A stretch of 64,000 bases of DNA, from NCBI RefSeq assembly GCF_001424125.1, contig NZ_LMQI01000005.1, positions 636,037 to 700,036 of the forward strand. Direction: 5' to 3'. The position numbers and the translations under genes were made by a program. Under the pieces are notes generated by a model. That model worked only from the letters and a program-made list of their open reading frames with translations. It was not told the origin of the DNA and made no database searches. This DNA is from Cellulomonas sp. Leaf395. GTDB taxonomy: Bacteria > Actinomycetota > Actinomycetes > Actinomycetales > Cellulomonadaceae. Of this stretch, positions 9,051-19,129 are shown in pieces; positions within the stretch are counted from its first letter, which is position 1, and each line of letters opens with the position of its first letter.

Positions 9051-9665
9051 TTGCGGCAGATCGCCGCGCTGGGCGGGCGTGGTCCGGACGTCGTCGGACT
9101 CCAGGAGGTCCGTGCCGCGAGCTTGCCCACGTGGCTCGACGGCTTGGCGGCGGCGGGCTTACCTCACCTGCTCGACAGTTCCGCCCAACTCGACGTCGCA
9201 GCTCTGAGCGGCCTCGAGTACCGGCGGATCTACTTCAACCTCATCGCGTCACGCTGGCCGCTGCTCCGACCCCAGATCTGCAGTTGGAGTTCGCTGAGCG
9301 CTACCTGGCGTCCGAGGTCGCCGGGACGGCGAGCCGTTCGAGCTCCACAACGTGCGTCTGCGTCCAGGGGGTGACGCGGGGGTTGGTGAAGGTCGAAGTG
9401 TTCGAGGCCCTGCACAGCCGGCTGGCCACGTACTCCGAGCGGCCGCGGATTCTCTGCGGCGACCTCAACACGCCACGGGCGGAACGTGAAGACGGCACCG
9501 TCGAGTTCTGGGGCGCGAGCCACCCGAAGCACCGCGAACGCCGGGACGCTGCGGAACGGAGCGTGATGCTCGGGCTCGCCGAGCACGACCTCCCCGACAC
9601 CTTCCGTACCCTCAACGGCTATTCGGCGACCGACGCCAGCTGGGTCACGACCACCGTCGCGGCGA
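9045..9665 (+). pseudogene. Endonuclease/exonuclease/phosphatase (EEP) family gene, multiply frameshifted
   Basis: Pieces of one EEP-superfamily protein appear in order in several frames. 'IAALGGRGPDVVGLQEVRAASL' (catalytic Glu in LQEV) runs from about 9053. 'GEPFELHNVRLRPG' lies near 9330 in another frame. 'VKVEVFEALHSRLA', then 'RILCGDLNTPRAE' (Asp-Asn of GDxN), then 'RSVMLGLAEHDLPDTFR' follow from about 9390. At least two frameshifts separate them, and the N-terminus is cut at the junction with the kinase fragment. Intact family members are Mg-dependent phosphodiesterases. It is a pseudogene unless the frameshifts are sequencing errors. The following 265 nt to the ABC ATPase stop hold nothing I recognise. 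Confidence 0.75.
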
Positions 9666-9930
9666 CGACGCCGCGCAGTTGGCGGGTCCAGGATCGGTCC
9701 ATGGTTTCCATCGGTGCCTCCCGAGTGGCCACACCCGAACGCTCGACCGGGCTCCCTTGCCCGCACCGCACTCGAGTAGTTGCCACGAAATGCGGCAGTC
9801 GTGCCGACGGGAAGGCCAGGCTCGGACCGACGCCGAACTCTGTCCGTCGAGCTGTGCCGTCGCCTGCGACTCGTGACGGTTCGCGACGGCCCACGCCGTG
9901 GTGGTGCGGACGTCCTGCCCGTCACGACGG

Positions 9931-11043
<1,113 letters not shown>

Positions 11044-11404
11044 CGGACATCAGCTCCTCGACCCGTAGGCGCGGATCGGACGATCCTCGAAAAGCAGGTC
11101 ACAGGCAGTCTGTCGCTCTTGCGAGGCCGTGGCAATCGTGGAGATCACGCGACTCCGGAGCGCAGTGGACCGTGAGCGGCGCGGGGCCTTCTCGGCCTGG
11201 CTTCGCGGCCACCAGTCCGTGACGTCACCCTTCCCCCTCCCGACCTCTGCCTCGCCGTAGCGTGGCGAATCAACTCTTGCTACGTTCGACCTGTCGACGT
11301 GCGCCGACCCAAGGACGCACCGCGAGGGTGCAAGGCCTGACCTCACGGAGTGCAACGGTGCCGGACGTTCGTGATTGACGTCCGCTCTCGACGGGGAGGG
11401 CTTC
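11044..11404. promoter_or_regulatory. Divergent promoter region of the sugar ABC importer, with a GTGACGTCAC palindrome
   Basis: The 361-nt spacer separates the ATPase gene from the binding-protein operon and should hold both promoters. The clearest element is the perfect 10-bp palindrome GTGACGTCAC at 11219-11228, near the middle, a plausible operator for a dimeric regulator. A wider inverted repeat (CGTAGC at about 11257, GCTACG 17 nt on) is weaker. No LacI or other regulator gene is intact nearby, though a LacI-like fragment lies at 16.1 kb. The function of the palindrome is inference. Confidence 0.35.
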
Positions 11405-12733
11405 ATGGCCACTCGGATTCGCCGGCGCGCGCACAGTTTCGGGGTTGCCGTGGCGGGCGCGCTGCTACTCGGGCTCGCCGGGTGCTCCCCGACGACGCTG
11501 TCGATCGACGCCGGCGCGCCGCTCGAGGAGGGCGGCTACACCGGTCCGCCAGTCACGATCGAGTACTGGAACGGGTTCACCGGTGGCGACGGCCCGTACA
11601 TGCGGGCCATGGTCGACGAGTTCAACGCGACGCACGAGAACATCACGGTGAAATCGAACACCCTCGGCTGGACCGACTTCTACCAGCGGATCGTCGCTGC
11701 GGTCCACGCGGGACAGGGCCCCGACGTCGCCGCGATGCAGCTGGACAACCTGCCGACGCAGGCAGCCCGGTCCGTGATCGTCCCGATGGAGGACGCGATC
11801 GAGCAGATGGGCTTCACCGCTCAGGACTTCCCGCAGACGCTGGTCGAGGCGACGGAGTTCGACGGTCACGTGTGGGGGGTCCCGCTGGACTCCCACACGA
11901 TCGCGTCGTACGCCAACACCGATCAGCTGACGGCCGCCGGTGTGACAGCGCAGGCAACGACCGGACAGGATTTCGGGTCGCAGCTGACGGCTCTGCAGAC
12001 GGTCGGCGTCCCGGAGCCGTTCTGGATGCCGAACCAGTGGCCAGCGCACCTGATGTTCCTCAGTCTGCTGTGGCAGAACGGAGGCGAGCCCTACTCCGCG
12101 GACGGGCTGACGGCCACGTACAACAGCCCGGAGGGCGTGGCAGCACTCACCTGGATGGTCGACCAGGTGACGCAGGGCGTGAGCCCGACGAACGTGGCGA
12201 AGGACTCCCAGTACCTGGCGTTCAAGAACTCCCAGAACTCCGTGACCTGGGACGGCATCTGGCAGATCAACGACCTCAAGACCACGGCGCCCACCCTGAA
12301 CTGGTCGCTCGCCCCGTTGCCGACCGTGTTCGGCCGCCCGGCCGCCTGGGCGAACTCGCACCAGCTGGTGATGCTGTCCCAGCGCAGCCCCGACCCCGAC
12401 TCGCAGCAAGCCAGCAAGGAATTCATCAAGTGGATGGTCGAGCACTCGAGCGAATGGGCGGCCGCGGGGATGATCCCGGCGTACAACGAGGCGCGGAACG
12501 GTCCAGAGTTCACGAGCATGCCGCAGTCCGCACTGGCGGCCGAGGTGGAGAACTTCCACTACATGCCGTCGATCCCGGGCATCGGTGACGTCAACCAGCA
12601 GACCCTCGAGCTCGCCGTCAGCGAGGCGGTCCTGGGACGCAAGACACCTCAGGCCGCCCTCGATGAGCAGGCCGCCCGGGCGGACAGCATCCTTGCCAGC
12701 AATGCCGAGAAGTTCGCGACGGACCAGGGGTGA
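11405..12733 (+). CDS. Extracellular solute-binding lipoprotein of a sugar ABC importer
   Basis: A 442-residue secreted protein. The start ATG 11405 is chosen for GGGGAGGG just upstream; it gives a classic lipoprotein signal: basic 'ATRIRRR', hydrophobic core, lipobox LAGC with Cys27 as the lipidated residue. The mature part begins as a family 1 binding protein ('VTIEYWNGFTGGDGPYM', 'EFNATHENITVKS') and contains 'WDGIWQINDLK' and repeated Trp/Tyr positions used to stack on sugars. It captures a carbohydrate outside the membrane for the two permeases that follow at 3 nt and -4 nt spacing. Substrate is not evident; oligosaccharides are likely. Confidence 0.92.
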   Translation: MATRIRRRAHSFGVAVAGALLLGLAGCSPTTLSIDAGAPLEEGGYTGPPVTIEYWNGFTGGDGPYMRAMVDEFNATHENITVKSNTLGWTDFYQRIVAAVHAGQGPDVAAMQLDNLPTQAARSVIVPMEDAIEQMGFTAQDFPQTLVEATEFDGHVWGVPLDSHTIASYANTDQLTAAGVTAQATTGQDFGSQLTALQTVGVPEPFWMPNQWPAHLMFLSLLWQNGGEPYSADGLTATYNSPEGVAALTWMVDQVTQGVSPTNVAKDSQYLAFKNSQNSVTWDGIWQINDLKTTAPTLNWSLAPLPTVFGRPAAWANSHQLVMLSQRSPDPDSQQASKEFIKWMVEHSSEWAAAGMIPAYNEARNGPEFTSMPQSALAAEVENFHYMPSIPGIGDVNQQTLELAVSEAVLGRKTPQAALDEQAARADSILASNAEKFATDQG

Positions 12734-12736
12734 GCG

Positions 12737-13717
12737 ATGGCGACCACCGACATCAGTGCTGCGGCCCCCACCGCGCCCGCCGACGAAGGGACGTGGGACC
12801 AGGCGAGGGCCGAGCGCAAGGACACGCGTGAAGGGTGGCTCTTCTGTGCGCCGTACCTGATCCTGTTCGTGCTGTTCGTCATCTTCCCCGCCGTGTGGGG
12901 CCTGTGGATCAGTCTTCACCGCTACGACTTCACGCTGCCCAACAAGCCGTTCATCGGCCTGGACAACTACACGAGCCTCTTCGACGGCAGCTCGCCGTGG
13001 TCGGCCGTGTTCTGGGAGTCCCTGCGAAACACCATCCTCTTCGGCGTCCTGTCGGTGCCGCTGCTGCTGGTGCTCCCGCTGGCGATAGCGATGGTGCTGA
13101 ACCGGAAGTTCGCCGGACGGAACCTGTTCCGAGCGGTGTACTTCGCCCCGTACGTGCTGGGCGTGGCAGTCATCGCCGTGCTGTGGCGGTACCTGCTGGA
13201 CACCAACGTCGGACTTCTCAACTACTACCTGGGAAGGGCTGTCCCTTGGCTCACTGACGTGCCTGAGGCGTGGGTGTCCCTCGTGGGGGTGACGGTGTGG
13301 TGGACCCTGGGGTTCAATTGCGCCATCTACCTGGCCGCGCTGCAGGGAGTGCCGCGCAGCCTCTACGAGGCGGCCGCGATGGACGGAGCGAGCCCGTCGC
13401 AGAAGTTCCGGAACGTCACGCTGCCCGGCATCCGCCCCGTGCTGGTGTTCGTGGTGAGCACGACGATCATCAGCTCGATGAACATGTTCGGGCAGTCGTA
13501 CCTGATGACCGCGGGCGGCCCGGGCAACGAGACGCGGACGGCGATCATGCAGATCTCCGACACCGGTCTGCGGCAGTTCGACTCCGGTATGGCGTCGGCG
13601 ATGTCCGTGATCTTCATGTTCTTCATCATCATCATCAGCGGCTCCGTCTTCCTGCTCACCAACCGCGACAGTGATGCGAGGACCCAGAAGAAGTCGAAGG
13701 CGAGGGCGACGGCATGA
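12737..13717 (+). CDS. Sugar ABC transporter permease (MalF/UgpA type)
   Basis: A 326-residue inner-membrane subunit with a 35-residue Ala-rich cytosolic leader, six predicted membrane spans starting 'LFCAPYLILFVLFVIFPAVW', and the ATPase-contact EAA loop 'LYEAAAMDGASPSQKFRNVTLP' (EAA...G, about residue 215). It forms half of the translocation pore. It begins 3 nt after the binding-protein stop and overlaps the next permease by 4 nt (ATGA), so the three genes form one operon. A short basic tail 'RTQKKSKARATA' closes the protein. Confidence 0.93.
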   Translation: MATTDISAAAPTAPADEGTWDQARAERKDTREGWLFCAPYLILFVLFVIFPAVWGLWISLHRYDFTLPNKPFIGLDNYTSLFDGSSPWSAVFWESLRNTILFGVLSVPLLLVLPLAIAMVLNRKFAGRNLFRAVYFAPYVLGVAVIAVLWRYLLDTNVGLLNYYLGRAVPWLTDVPEAWVSLVGVTVWWTLGFNCAIYLAALQGVPRSLYEAAAMDGASPSQKFRNVTLPGIRPVLVFVVSTTIISSMNMFGQSYLMTAGGPGNETRTAIMQISDTGLRQFDSGMASAMSVIFMFFIIIISGSVFLLTNRDSDARTQKKSKARATA

Positions 13718-14613
13718 GCGCGCTGACCCGGGAACCGATGACCCCGGAAGAGATCGAGGCCATCCCGGACGACGAGGGAGGACCGGGAGAAGGTCGCCGC
13801 CGGCCGTGGTTGTTCTACACGCTCCTCGGACTTCTGACGCTGATCTTCATCGCACCCCTGATCTACATGGCGTCGACGTCGTTCAAGACCCCGGAGGACG
13901 CGATCTCCACGGTCCCGCAGTGGTTCCCGGCGCAACCCACCCTGCAGGCCTACGAGCGCGTGCTGAACGATCCCGCAACGCCAGTCGGGCGGTGGTTCGT
14001 GAACAGCATGGTCGCCGCCACGGCGAACTCCCTCCTCGCGGTCTCCACGGCCACCATGGCCGGGTACGCCCTCGCGCGCATCCCCTTCAAGGGTCGGCGA
14101 GCGCTGCTCGTGCTGATCATCGCGACGCTGTTCCTGCCTCCGGTCGTGCTGCTGGTACCCAACTACCTGACCCTGAACTACCTCGGCTGGCTCGACACCC
14201 TGCTCGCCGTCATCATCCCCGGGGCGGCTGGCGCTTTCGGCGTCTTCTTCATGCGGCAGTTCTTCGTCGGCCTGCCCAAGGAGCTGGAGGAGTCCGCCTT
14301 CCTGGACGGGGCCAGTCGGTGGCAGACGTTCCGCAGGATCCTCCTGCCGCTGGCCCGGCCTGCGATCGCCACCCTGCTGCTGCTGACGTTCCTGACAAAC
14401 TGGAACGACTTCCTGTGGCCTATCTACACCCTGTTCAGCCCGGAGATGCAGACGCTGCCCGCGGGTCTGTCCACCCTGCAGAGCGCGAACAGCGTCCGGT
14501 ACGACCTCCTGATGGCCGGCGCGATGATCTCGGCCGTGCCCGTCCTGATCATCTACTCGTTCACGCAACGGTTCATCGTCGAAGGCATCGCCTCCGCCGG
14601 AATGAAGGAGTGA
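13714..14613 (+). CDS. Sugar ABC transporter permease (MalG/UgpE type)
   Basis: A 299-residue inner-membrane protein. An acidic, Glu/Pro-rich leader of about 35 residues precedes six membrane spans ('LFYTLLGLLTLIFIAPLIYM' first). 'STSFKTPEDA' follows TM1 as in CarB/MalG-type permeases, and the EAA loop is 'ELEESAFLDGASRWQTFRRILLP' (about residue 190). It pairs with the preceding permease. The last gene of the importer operon; its ending 'EGIASAGMKE' is typical of the family. About 100 nt later the sequence enters a region of gene fragments. Confidence 0.93.
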   Translation: MSALTREPMTPEEIEAIPDDEGGPGEGRRRPWLFYTLLGLLTLIFIAPLIYMASTSFKTPEDAISTVPQWFPAQPTLQAYERVLNDPATPVGRWFVNSMVAATANSLLAVSTATMAGYALARIPFKGRRALLVLIIATLFLPPVVLLVPNYLTLNYLGWLDTLLAVIIPGAAGAFGVFFMRQFFVGLPKELEESAFLDGASRWQTFRRILLPLARPAIATLLLLTFLTNWNDFLWPIYTLFSPEMQTLPAGLSTLQSANSVRYDLLMAGAMISAVPVLIIYSFTQRFIVEGIASAGMKE

Positions 14614-14712
14614 CGGCGGGAGCGCCACCGGCCCACGGGCACGCTGCCCGTCCGCTCGGTCGACATCGAAGCCCGGCTCCCGCTGGACGAACATCAGCCG
14701 CCGCGCCATGGC

Positions 14713-14871
14713 CTACTTTTGGCCAGATGTTGCCTGGAAGCGGAACTCCACCACGTCTCCGTCGGCCATCACGTAGTCCTTGCCCTCGATCCGAGCCTTG
14801 CCGGCAGCACGGGCAGCGGCGACGGAGCCGGCAGCCACAAGGTCGTCGAACGAGAGGACCTCGGCCCTGAT
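14713..14871 (-). pseudogene. ychF: ychF (OBG-like GTPase) 3'-terminal fragment
   Basis: Only the final 52 codons are present: '[16 protein letters not shown]', '[17 protein letters not shown]', 'DGDVVEFRF'. This is the C-terminal TGS domain end of the universally conserved ATPase/GTPase YchF, whose intact length is about 360 aa. Homology begins abruptly at IRAEV, and the upstream sequence is unrelated. The fragment is therefore a recombination remnant; the organism presumably keeps a complete ychF elsewhere. The small extension 'QATSGQK' replaces the usual short ending. Confidence 0.8.
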
Positions 14872-14911
14872 CACCGGCCTGTCCCCCGCGGCGAGCACGC
14901 TCGGCGGAGCG

Positions 14912-15067
14912 GTGTGGACCAGGACCTGGATGACGATCGCCCTGGGTCTCGCCATCGGCGTCGCGTTCCTCGTGACCAGGAACGGCCGGGCCGACGAGGA
15001 GGTCGGGCGCACCGAGCTGCTGCGCTGCACCGACACCACGAAGATCAGTCGAGCATCAGGCTTCTGA
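14912..15067 (+). pseudogene. ABC-2 exporter permease fragment (probable)
   Basis: A single hydrophobic span followed by a charged motif, '[20 protein letters not shown]' then '[13 protein letters not shown]'. From memory this resembles the early part of actinobacterial polyketide-antibiotic ABC exporter permeases, where 'TR-EE-GR-EL-RS' follows a transmembrane helix. The expected further ten or so membrane helices are missing: after ELLR the frame continues into unrelated residues and stops at 15067. It is a fragment between the ychF remnant and an unassigned ORF. The remaining interval 15068-15457 holds nothing I recognise on either strand. Confidence 0.35.
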
Positions 15068-15457
15068 TCCACACGCCCCGCCGGGACCAGCCGCAAACCA
15101 CCCAGCGTCGCCGGGGACCACCTGATCGCCGGGGTGTGTGAGTTGATCCACCAGCGACTCCTGGTGCGCGACCACCTCCTGGACCCTCGATCTCGCGCTC
15201 ACGGGGATAGGTCGCCGCTCTCGTGGAGCCAACCGGCTGACAGCTGACGGGGCCGAGGCTCGTGCGCGCGGCGTCCGGTACCCCCTGCCGGCAGGCTCTG
15301 CGGGCCACCCGAACTACCCCGAGAGTCGAGCTCGCCTGAGGAAGCTTCCTGCTCCGGGTTTAGTGCAGGCTCGGAACTGGCCCAGGATGGACGATGTGCG
15401 CGTGGCTGCCGAACTCCTGAGTCCTGCCCGCCCAGCACGCCGTGGGCGTTCTTCGCC

Positions 15458-16039
15458 GTGCGAGGCTCGGCGACAGGCGCGCCCAGGTGGCTGCTTCTGG
15501 AGGACGAGCGTCCCGAGCCGGTTGTGGGCCTCAACGACGTGACGACACGGCTCCGGGAGCAGCTCGCCGGCGACCCACCAGGTGCGCCGTTCGACGACCG
15601 ATGCGAACGGTGGCTGGAGAGATTCCTGCACCGGGCGCAAGCGGCCGAGCTCGCGATGCTGCCGCGCCGCCACCAGCGGGCCCTCGACCAGATGCGGCGC
15701 ACTGGTCGCGCGTGCGCACAGCACGCCCGAGTCGAAGCACGATTCGACGACGCCGAACGGTGGGAAGCTCTTGCCGCCCTCGCCAGGGACGAGTCCGACC
15801 GAAGAGACGTAGACCTGCACCAGCTCGCCGAGATCTGGCTGGAGTTGATGCACCCCTACGTGCTCGAAACCCGCGCGCTACGTCATCACCACCCGTACAG
15901 CCGCCTCTCCGACATCGACCCGCTGCTCCTTGAACGACCCGTCGATCTCGGTACGGTCGAGCGCGCCTTGCGCCGCCTGCGAATTGTCGAGCCCCTCGCC
16001 CAGCGCGTGGCGTCCTGCATCCTCGGCGTCCCCGAGTAG
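15458..16039 (+). CDS. Hypothetical protein, possibly the C-terminal part of a large helicase
   Basis: An open frame of 193 codons from GTG 15458. The product is helical and Arg/Glu/Leu-rich, with 'RRHQRALDQMRRTGRA', 'WEALAALARDES', 'LHQLAEIWLELMHPYV' and an ending 'PLAQRVASCILGVPE'. The ending resembles my memory of the C-termini of large SNF2-type helicases in actinobacteria, which would make this a truncated remnant. That is consistent with the fragments on both sides. No helicase motif is present, so a stand-alone small protein cannot be excluded. No convincing ribosome-binding site is seen. Confidence 0.4.
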   Translation: MRGSATGAPRWLLLEDERPEPVVGLNDVTTRLREQLAGDPPGAPFDDRCERWLERFLHRAQAAELAMLPRRHQRALDQMRRTGRACAQHARVEARFDDAERWEALAALARDESDRRDVDLHQLAEIWLELMHPYVLETRALRHHHPYSRLSDIDPLLLERPVDLGTVERALRRLRIVEPLAQRVASCILGVPE

Positions 16040-16090
16040 TTGCCCCGACTGGGGCGCGCCCGCCGCTTCTCCGTACGGTCGAGCAACGAC

Positions 16091-16215
16091 GTCACCACGG
16101 TGGTCTGCGTCAACAGCCGCCTCGCAGCGGGCGCCGGTCCGCGGCTAGCGAACGCGGCTGGCGGGTCCCCGACGAAGTGACCATCACGGGCTGGGACGAC
16201 GGCAAGAGACGCCGC
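16091..16215 (+). pseudogene. LacI-family regulator fragment
   Basis: Two adjacent frames carry consecutive pieces of the effector-binding domain of a LacI/GalR repressor. 'VTTVVCVNSRLAAGAG' starts at 16091. 'ASERGWRVPDEVTITGWDD' starts at 16144 and is one frame over. Intact proteins read roughly 'TAVVC-NDRLAAGAL-A-ERGWRVPDDV-I-GWDD'. The DNA-binding domain and the last 60 residues are missing, so this is a frameshifted remnant. It may descend from a regulator of a sugar transporter such as the one at 9.9-14.6 kb (inference). The sequence from here to the terminator at 16393 contains nothing else I recognise. Confidence 0.6.
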
Positions 16216-16392
16216 GATCATGCCGTCGAGCATCAGTACCGGCGCCGGGAGCGTGGACACGAATCCCGCTCGTGGTGGAGGGCCGCCACTCAGCGTTTCC
16301 GGATGGAGGACGTACGCCTTGGGCCGCCCACGGACTGCTCCGTCCGCCCCTGTACGCGGCGAGATGTTTCCCGAGATGCTTCCCGCCGGGCC

Positions 16393-16444
16393 AAAAAGAG
16401 AAGGTCAGGGGCTTGCTAGGATGACCCCCAGAAGCCCCTGACCT
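16393..16444 (-). terminator. Rho-independent terminator downstream of tRNA-Pro
   Basis: A perfect 13-bp stem pairs 16402-16414 (AGGTCAGGGGCTT) with 16432-16444 (AAGCCCCTGACCT) across a 17-nt loop. On the minus strand it is followed by a T run (complement of AAAAA at 16393-16397). It lies 13 nt beyond the tRNA 3' end and ends the long minus-strand gene chain. Confidence 0.85.
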
Positions 16445-16456
16445 GCGCTTTCACTG

Positions 16457-16530
<74 letters not shown>

Positions 16531-16557
16531 ATGGCTTCCGCAGAAGCCTCGGAAACT

Positions 16558-17601
16558 CTACCCCACGGGCGAGGTGGTCCTGTCATTGGCGATCACGTCG
16601 AGCTCGGCGGCGACGACCCCGAGGATCACCAGGTCGACCAGCAGCCCGACGGTCGCGTCCCAGGGTGAGAGCCGGAACAGGAAGATCTGGGTGATCAGGA
16701 GTGCGACGAGGGCGGCGCGGCGGAACCAGCGGTAGCCGGCCTCGCGGTCGCGGCGGACCCGGACGAGGCCGACCACGGCGAACGCGGTGGACGCGAGCCC
16801 GCTGAGCAGGATGCCGGCCACGAGCCACACGGGCTGGTCAGCGGAGGCCCTCCACCCGTAGATGCCACGGGCGAGCGTCACGACGGACGTCGCGACCAGG
16901 ACGGCGACGGTGACCCACGGGACCCACCGGGCACGGACGAGCCACCGGGATGCTGCGACGACCGACCGGGACGTCGCACCGATCGGGTCGGGGAGCTCGT
17001 CGGCGTCGTGCTCCACGGTGTCGAGCAGCGCGCGCACCTCGTCGGCACCCGGGACGTCGCCAGCGCGGGACAGGTACCAGCGTGCGCGGGTGCGTTCACG
17101 GGTGCTGAAGCCGCCTGCCAGGCCGGAGACGGCTTGGTCGGCGGCTGCGGCGAGGTACTCGGAGGGGTCGCGCGGGTGGCGTCGTTGAAGGGTGTCCGCG
17201 AACAAGCCCAGGCTGATGACCACGAGGTAGATCAGGGCGGCCGTCGGTTCCCAGAAGTAGTCGTAGTCGGAGGTGACGAACTTGCCGATCTCGTCGATGA
17301 AGAGCCCGAAGCCAACGCCGGAGACGATCACCGAGACACGGCGGGCGACGGGACCGATGAACGTCATCAGCCCGATGAACGCCAGCGCCATCAGCAGCCC
17401 GCCCCACAGGACGTGGGAGATGTGCACTCCCCCGCCGCCCAGCTGCGGGAACCCGGTCAGTCCCAGCAGCAGGCGCGTCAGGATGACGGTGGCGAGCGTG
17501 GTCACCAGGAAGCCGGTGATGTGGCTGCTCGACGCGGGGTCGCGTGGCAGGCCGAGCCGCAGGAGCGGCCGTCGGCGGTGCACGGACCCCTCGGGCGTCA
17601 C
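16558..17601 (-). CDS. Conserved-looking integral membrane protein of unknown function
   Basis: A 347-residue polytopic membrane protein read from GTG 17601, whose GTGA overlaps the der stop by 4 nt. About four N-terminal spans ('[20 protein letters not shown]', '[20 protein letters not shown]', '[19 protein letters not shown]', '[17 protein letters not shown]') come first. A soluble helical segment of about 100 residues ('[14 protein letters not shown]' to 'ADELPDP') follows, then four more spans. '[16 protein letters not shown]' places acidic residues at a membrane boundary and may be functional. I do not recognise the family. Its coupling to der and the tRNA only shows co-expression. Confidence 0.7.
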   Translation of the reverse strand: MTPEGSVHRRRPLLRLGLPRDPASSSHITGFLVTTLATVILTRLLLGLTGFPQLGGGGVHISHVLWGGLLMALAFIGLMTFIGPVARRVSVIVSGVGFGLFIDEIGKFVTSDYDYFWEPTAALIYLVVISLGLFADTLQRRHPRDPSEYLAAAADQAVSGLAGGFSTRERTRARWYLSRAGDVPGADEVRALLDTVEHDADELPDPIGATSRSVVAASRWLVRARWVPWVTVAVLVATSVVTLARGIYGWRASADQPVWLVAGILLSGLASTAFAVVGLVRVRRDREAGYRWFRRAALVALLITQIFLFRLSPWDATVGLLVDLVILGVVAAELDVIANDRTTSPVG

Positions 17602-19073
17602 CGCTTGCGCTTCTCCCGCACCCGCACCGAGATCGAGATGGGGGTGCCCTCGAACCCGAACGTCTCGCGCAGGCGACGCTCGATGTAGCGGCGGTAGCCG
17701 GGGTCGAGGAAGCCGGTCGCGAAGATGACGAAGCGGGGCGGGCGCGTGGACGCCTGCGTCGCGAAGAGGATGCGGGGCTGCTTGCCGCCGCGCAGCGGGT
17801 GCGGGTGGGCCGCGACGAGCTCCCCGAGGAACGCGTTGAGGCGCCCCGTGGAGATGCGGGTGTCCCAGGACTCCAACGCGCGCTCGAGCGCGGGGACCAT
17901 GCGGTCGGTGTGCCAGCCGGTCTTCGCGGAGATGTTGACGCGGGGCGCCCACTGCACCTGCACGAGGTCCTGCTCGATCTCGCGCTCGAGGAACGGGCGG
18001 CGGTCCTCGTCCATGAGGTCCCACTTGTTGTACGCGATGACCAGGGCGCGGCCCGCCTCGATGACCTGGGTGATCACGCGCGTGTCCTGCTCGGTCAGCT
18101 TCACCGACGCGTCCACCAGGACGACGGCCACCTCGGCCTTCTCGATCGCGGCCTGCGTGCGCAGCGAGGCGTAGAAGTCGGCGCCGGACGTCTGGTGCAC
18201 GCGGCGGCGGATGCCGGCGGTGTCGACGAACACCCACGGCTTGCCCTTGAGCGCGACGAGCTCGTCGACGGGGTCGCGCGTGGTGCCGGCGACGGAGTCG
18301 ACGACGACACGCTCCGCTCCGAGCACCTTGTTCAGCAGTGAGGACTTGCCGACGTTCGGGCGGCCGACCAGTGCGACGCGACGCGGACCGTCGGGGATCG
18401 GGGTGCCGTGGGCGGAGACCTCGGGCAGCGCCTCGATCGCGGCGTCGAGCAGGTCACCGGTGCCGCGGCCGTGGAGGGCCGAGACGGGGAACGGTTCGCC
18501 CAGGCCGAGGGACCAGAGGTTGGCCGCGTCGGCCTCACCGGCGGGTCCGTCGACCTTGTTGGCGCACAGCACGACAGGCTTGCCCGCCTTGCGGAGCAGG
18601 CGGACCACCTGGGTGTCGGTCTCGGTGACGCCGACGGTCGCGTCGACGACGAAGATCACCGCGTCGGCAAGCGAGATCGCGACCTCGGCCTGCTGCGCCA
18701 CGCGTGCCTCGATGCCGGCGACGTCGACCTCCCAGCCGCCCGTGTCGACAAGCGTGAACCGCTTGCCGGACCAGTCGGCGGGGTAGCTCACGCGGTCGCG
18801 CGTGACCCCGGGCTTGTCCTCGACGACGGCCTCGCGGCGGCCGAGGATGCGGTTGACGAGCGTCGACTTGCCGACGTTCGGACGGCCGACGACCGCGAGC
18901 ACCGGGAAGACGACGACCGGCTCCTCGCCGATCTCGCCGACGTCCCCCGCGTGCAGGAGGGCAAGGTCCTCGTCCTCGAGCTCGTAGTCGGTGAGCCCTG
19001 CGCGCAGAGCCCGCTCACGGTCGGCGTCGGAGGCCTCGTCGGGCAGCGCAAAGGTCGGATCGGGCTCAGTCAT
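17598..19073 (-). CDS. der: Ribosome-associated double GTPase Der (EngA)
   Basis: A 491-residue protein with two tandem GTPase domains. Domain one has 'GRPNVGKST' (about 63-71), 'DTGGWE' and 'NKVDGP'. Domain two has 'GRPNVGKSS' (about 235-243), 'DTAGIRRR' and 'NKWDLMDE'. A C-terminal KH-like domain ends 'RVREKRKR'. Der is essential for 50S subunit maturation. The N-terminus carries an extra acidic leader of about 55 residues ('[16 protein letters not shown]') common in actinobacterial Der. It starts 56 nt after the methyltransferase stop and overlaps the membrane-protein gene by 4 nt. Confidence 0.97.
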   Translation of the reverse strand: MTEPDPTFALPDEASDADRERALRAGLTDYELEDEDLALLHAGDVGEIGEEPVVVFPVLAVVGRPNVGKSTLVNRILGRREAVVEDKPGVTRDRVSYPADWSGKRFTLVDTGGWEVDVAGIEARVAQQAEVAISLADAVIFVVDATVGVTETDTQVVRLLRKAGKPVVLCANKVDGPAGEADAANLWSLGLGEPFPVSALHGRGTGDLLDAAIEALPEVSAHGTPIPDGPRRVALVGRPNVGKSSLLNKVLGAERVVVDSVAGTTRDPVDELVALKGKPWVFVDTAGIRRRVHQTSGADFYASLRTQAAIEKAEVAVVLVDASVKLTEQDTRVITQVIEAGRALVIAYNKWDLMDEDRRPFLEREIEQDLVQVQWAPRVNISAKTGWHTDRMVPALERALESWDTRISTGRLNAFLGELVAAHPHPLRGGKQPRILFATQASTRPPRFVIFATGFLDPGYRRYIERRLRETFGFEGTPISISVRVREKRKR

Positions 19074-19129
19074 GCGCCCATTGTCCCCTGTGCACCGACC
19101 CCGGGACGACTACCGGCGCGAGAGTCCCG

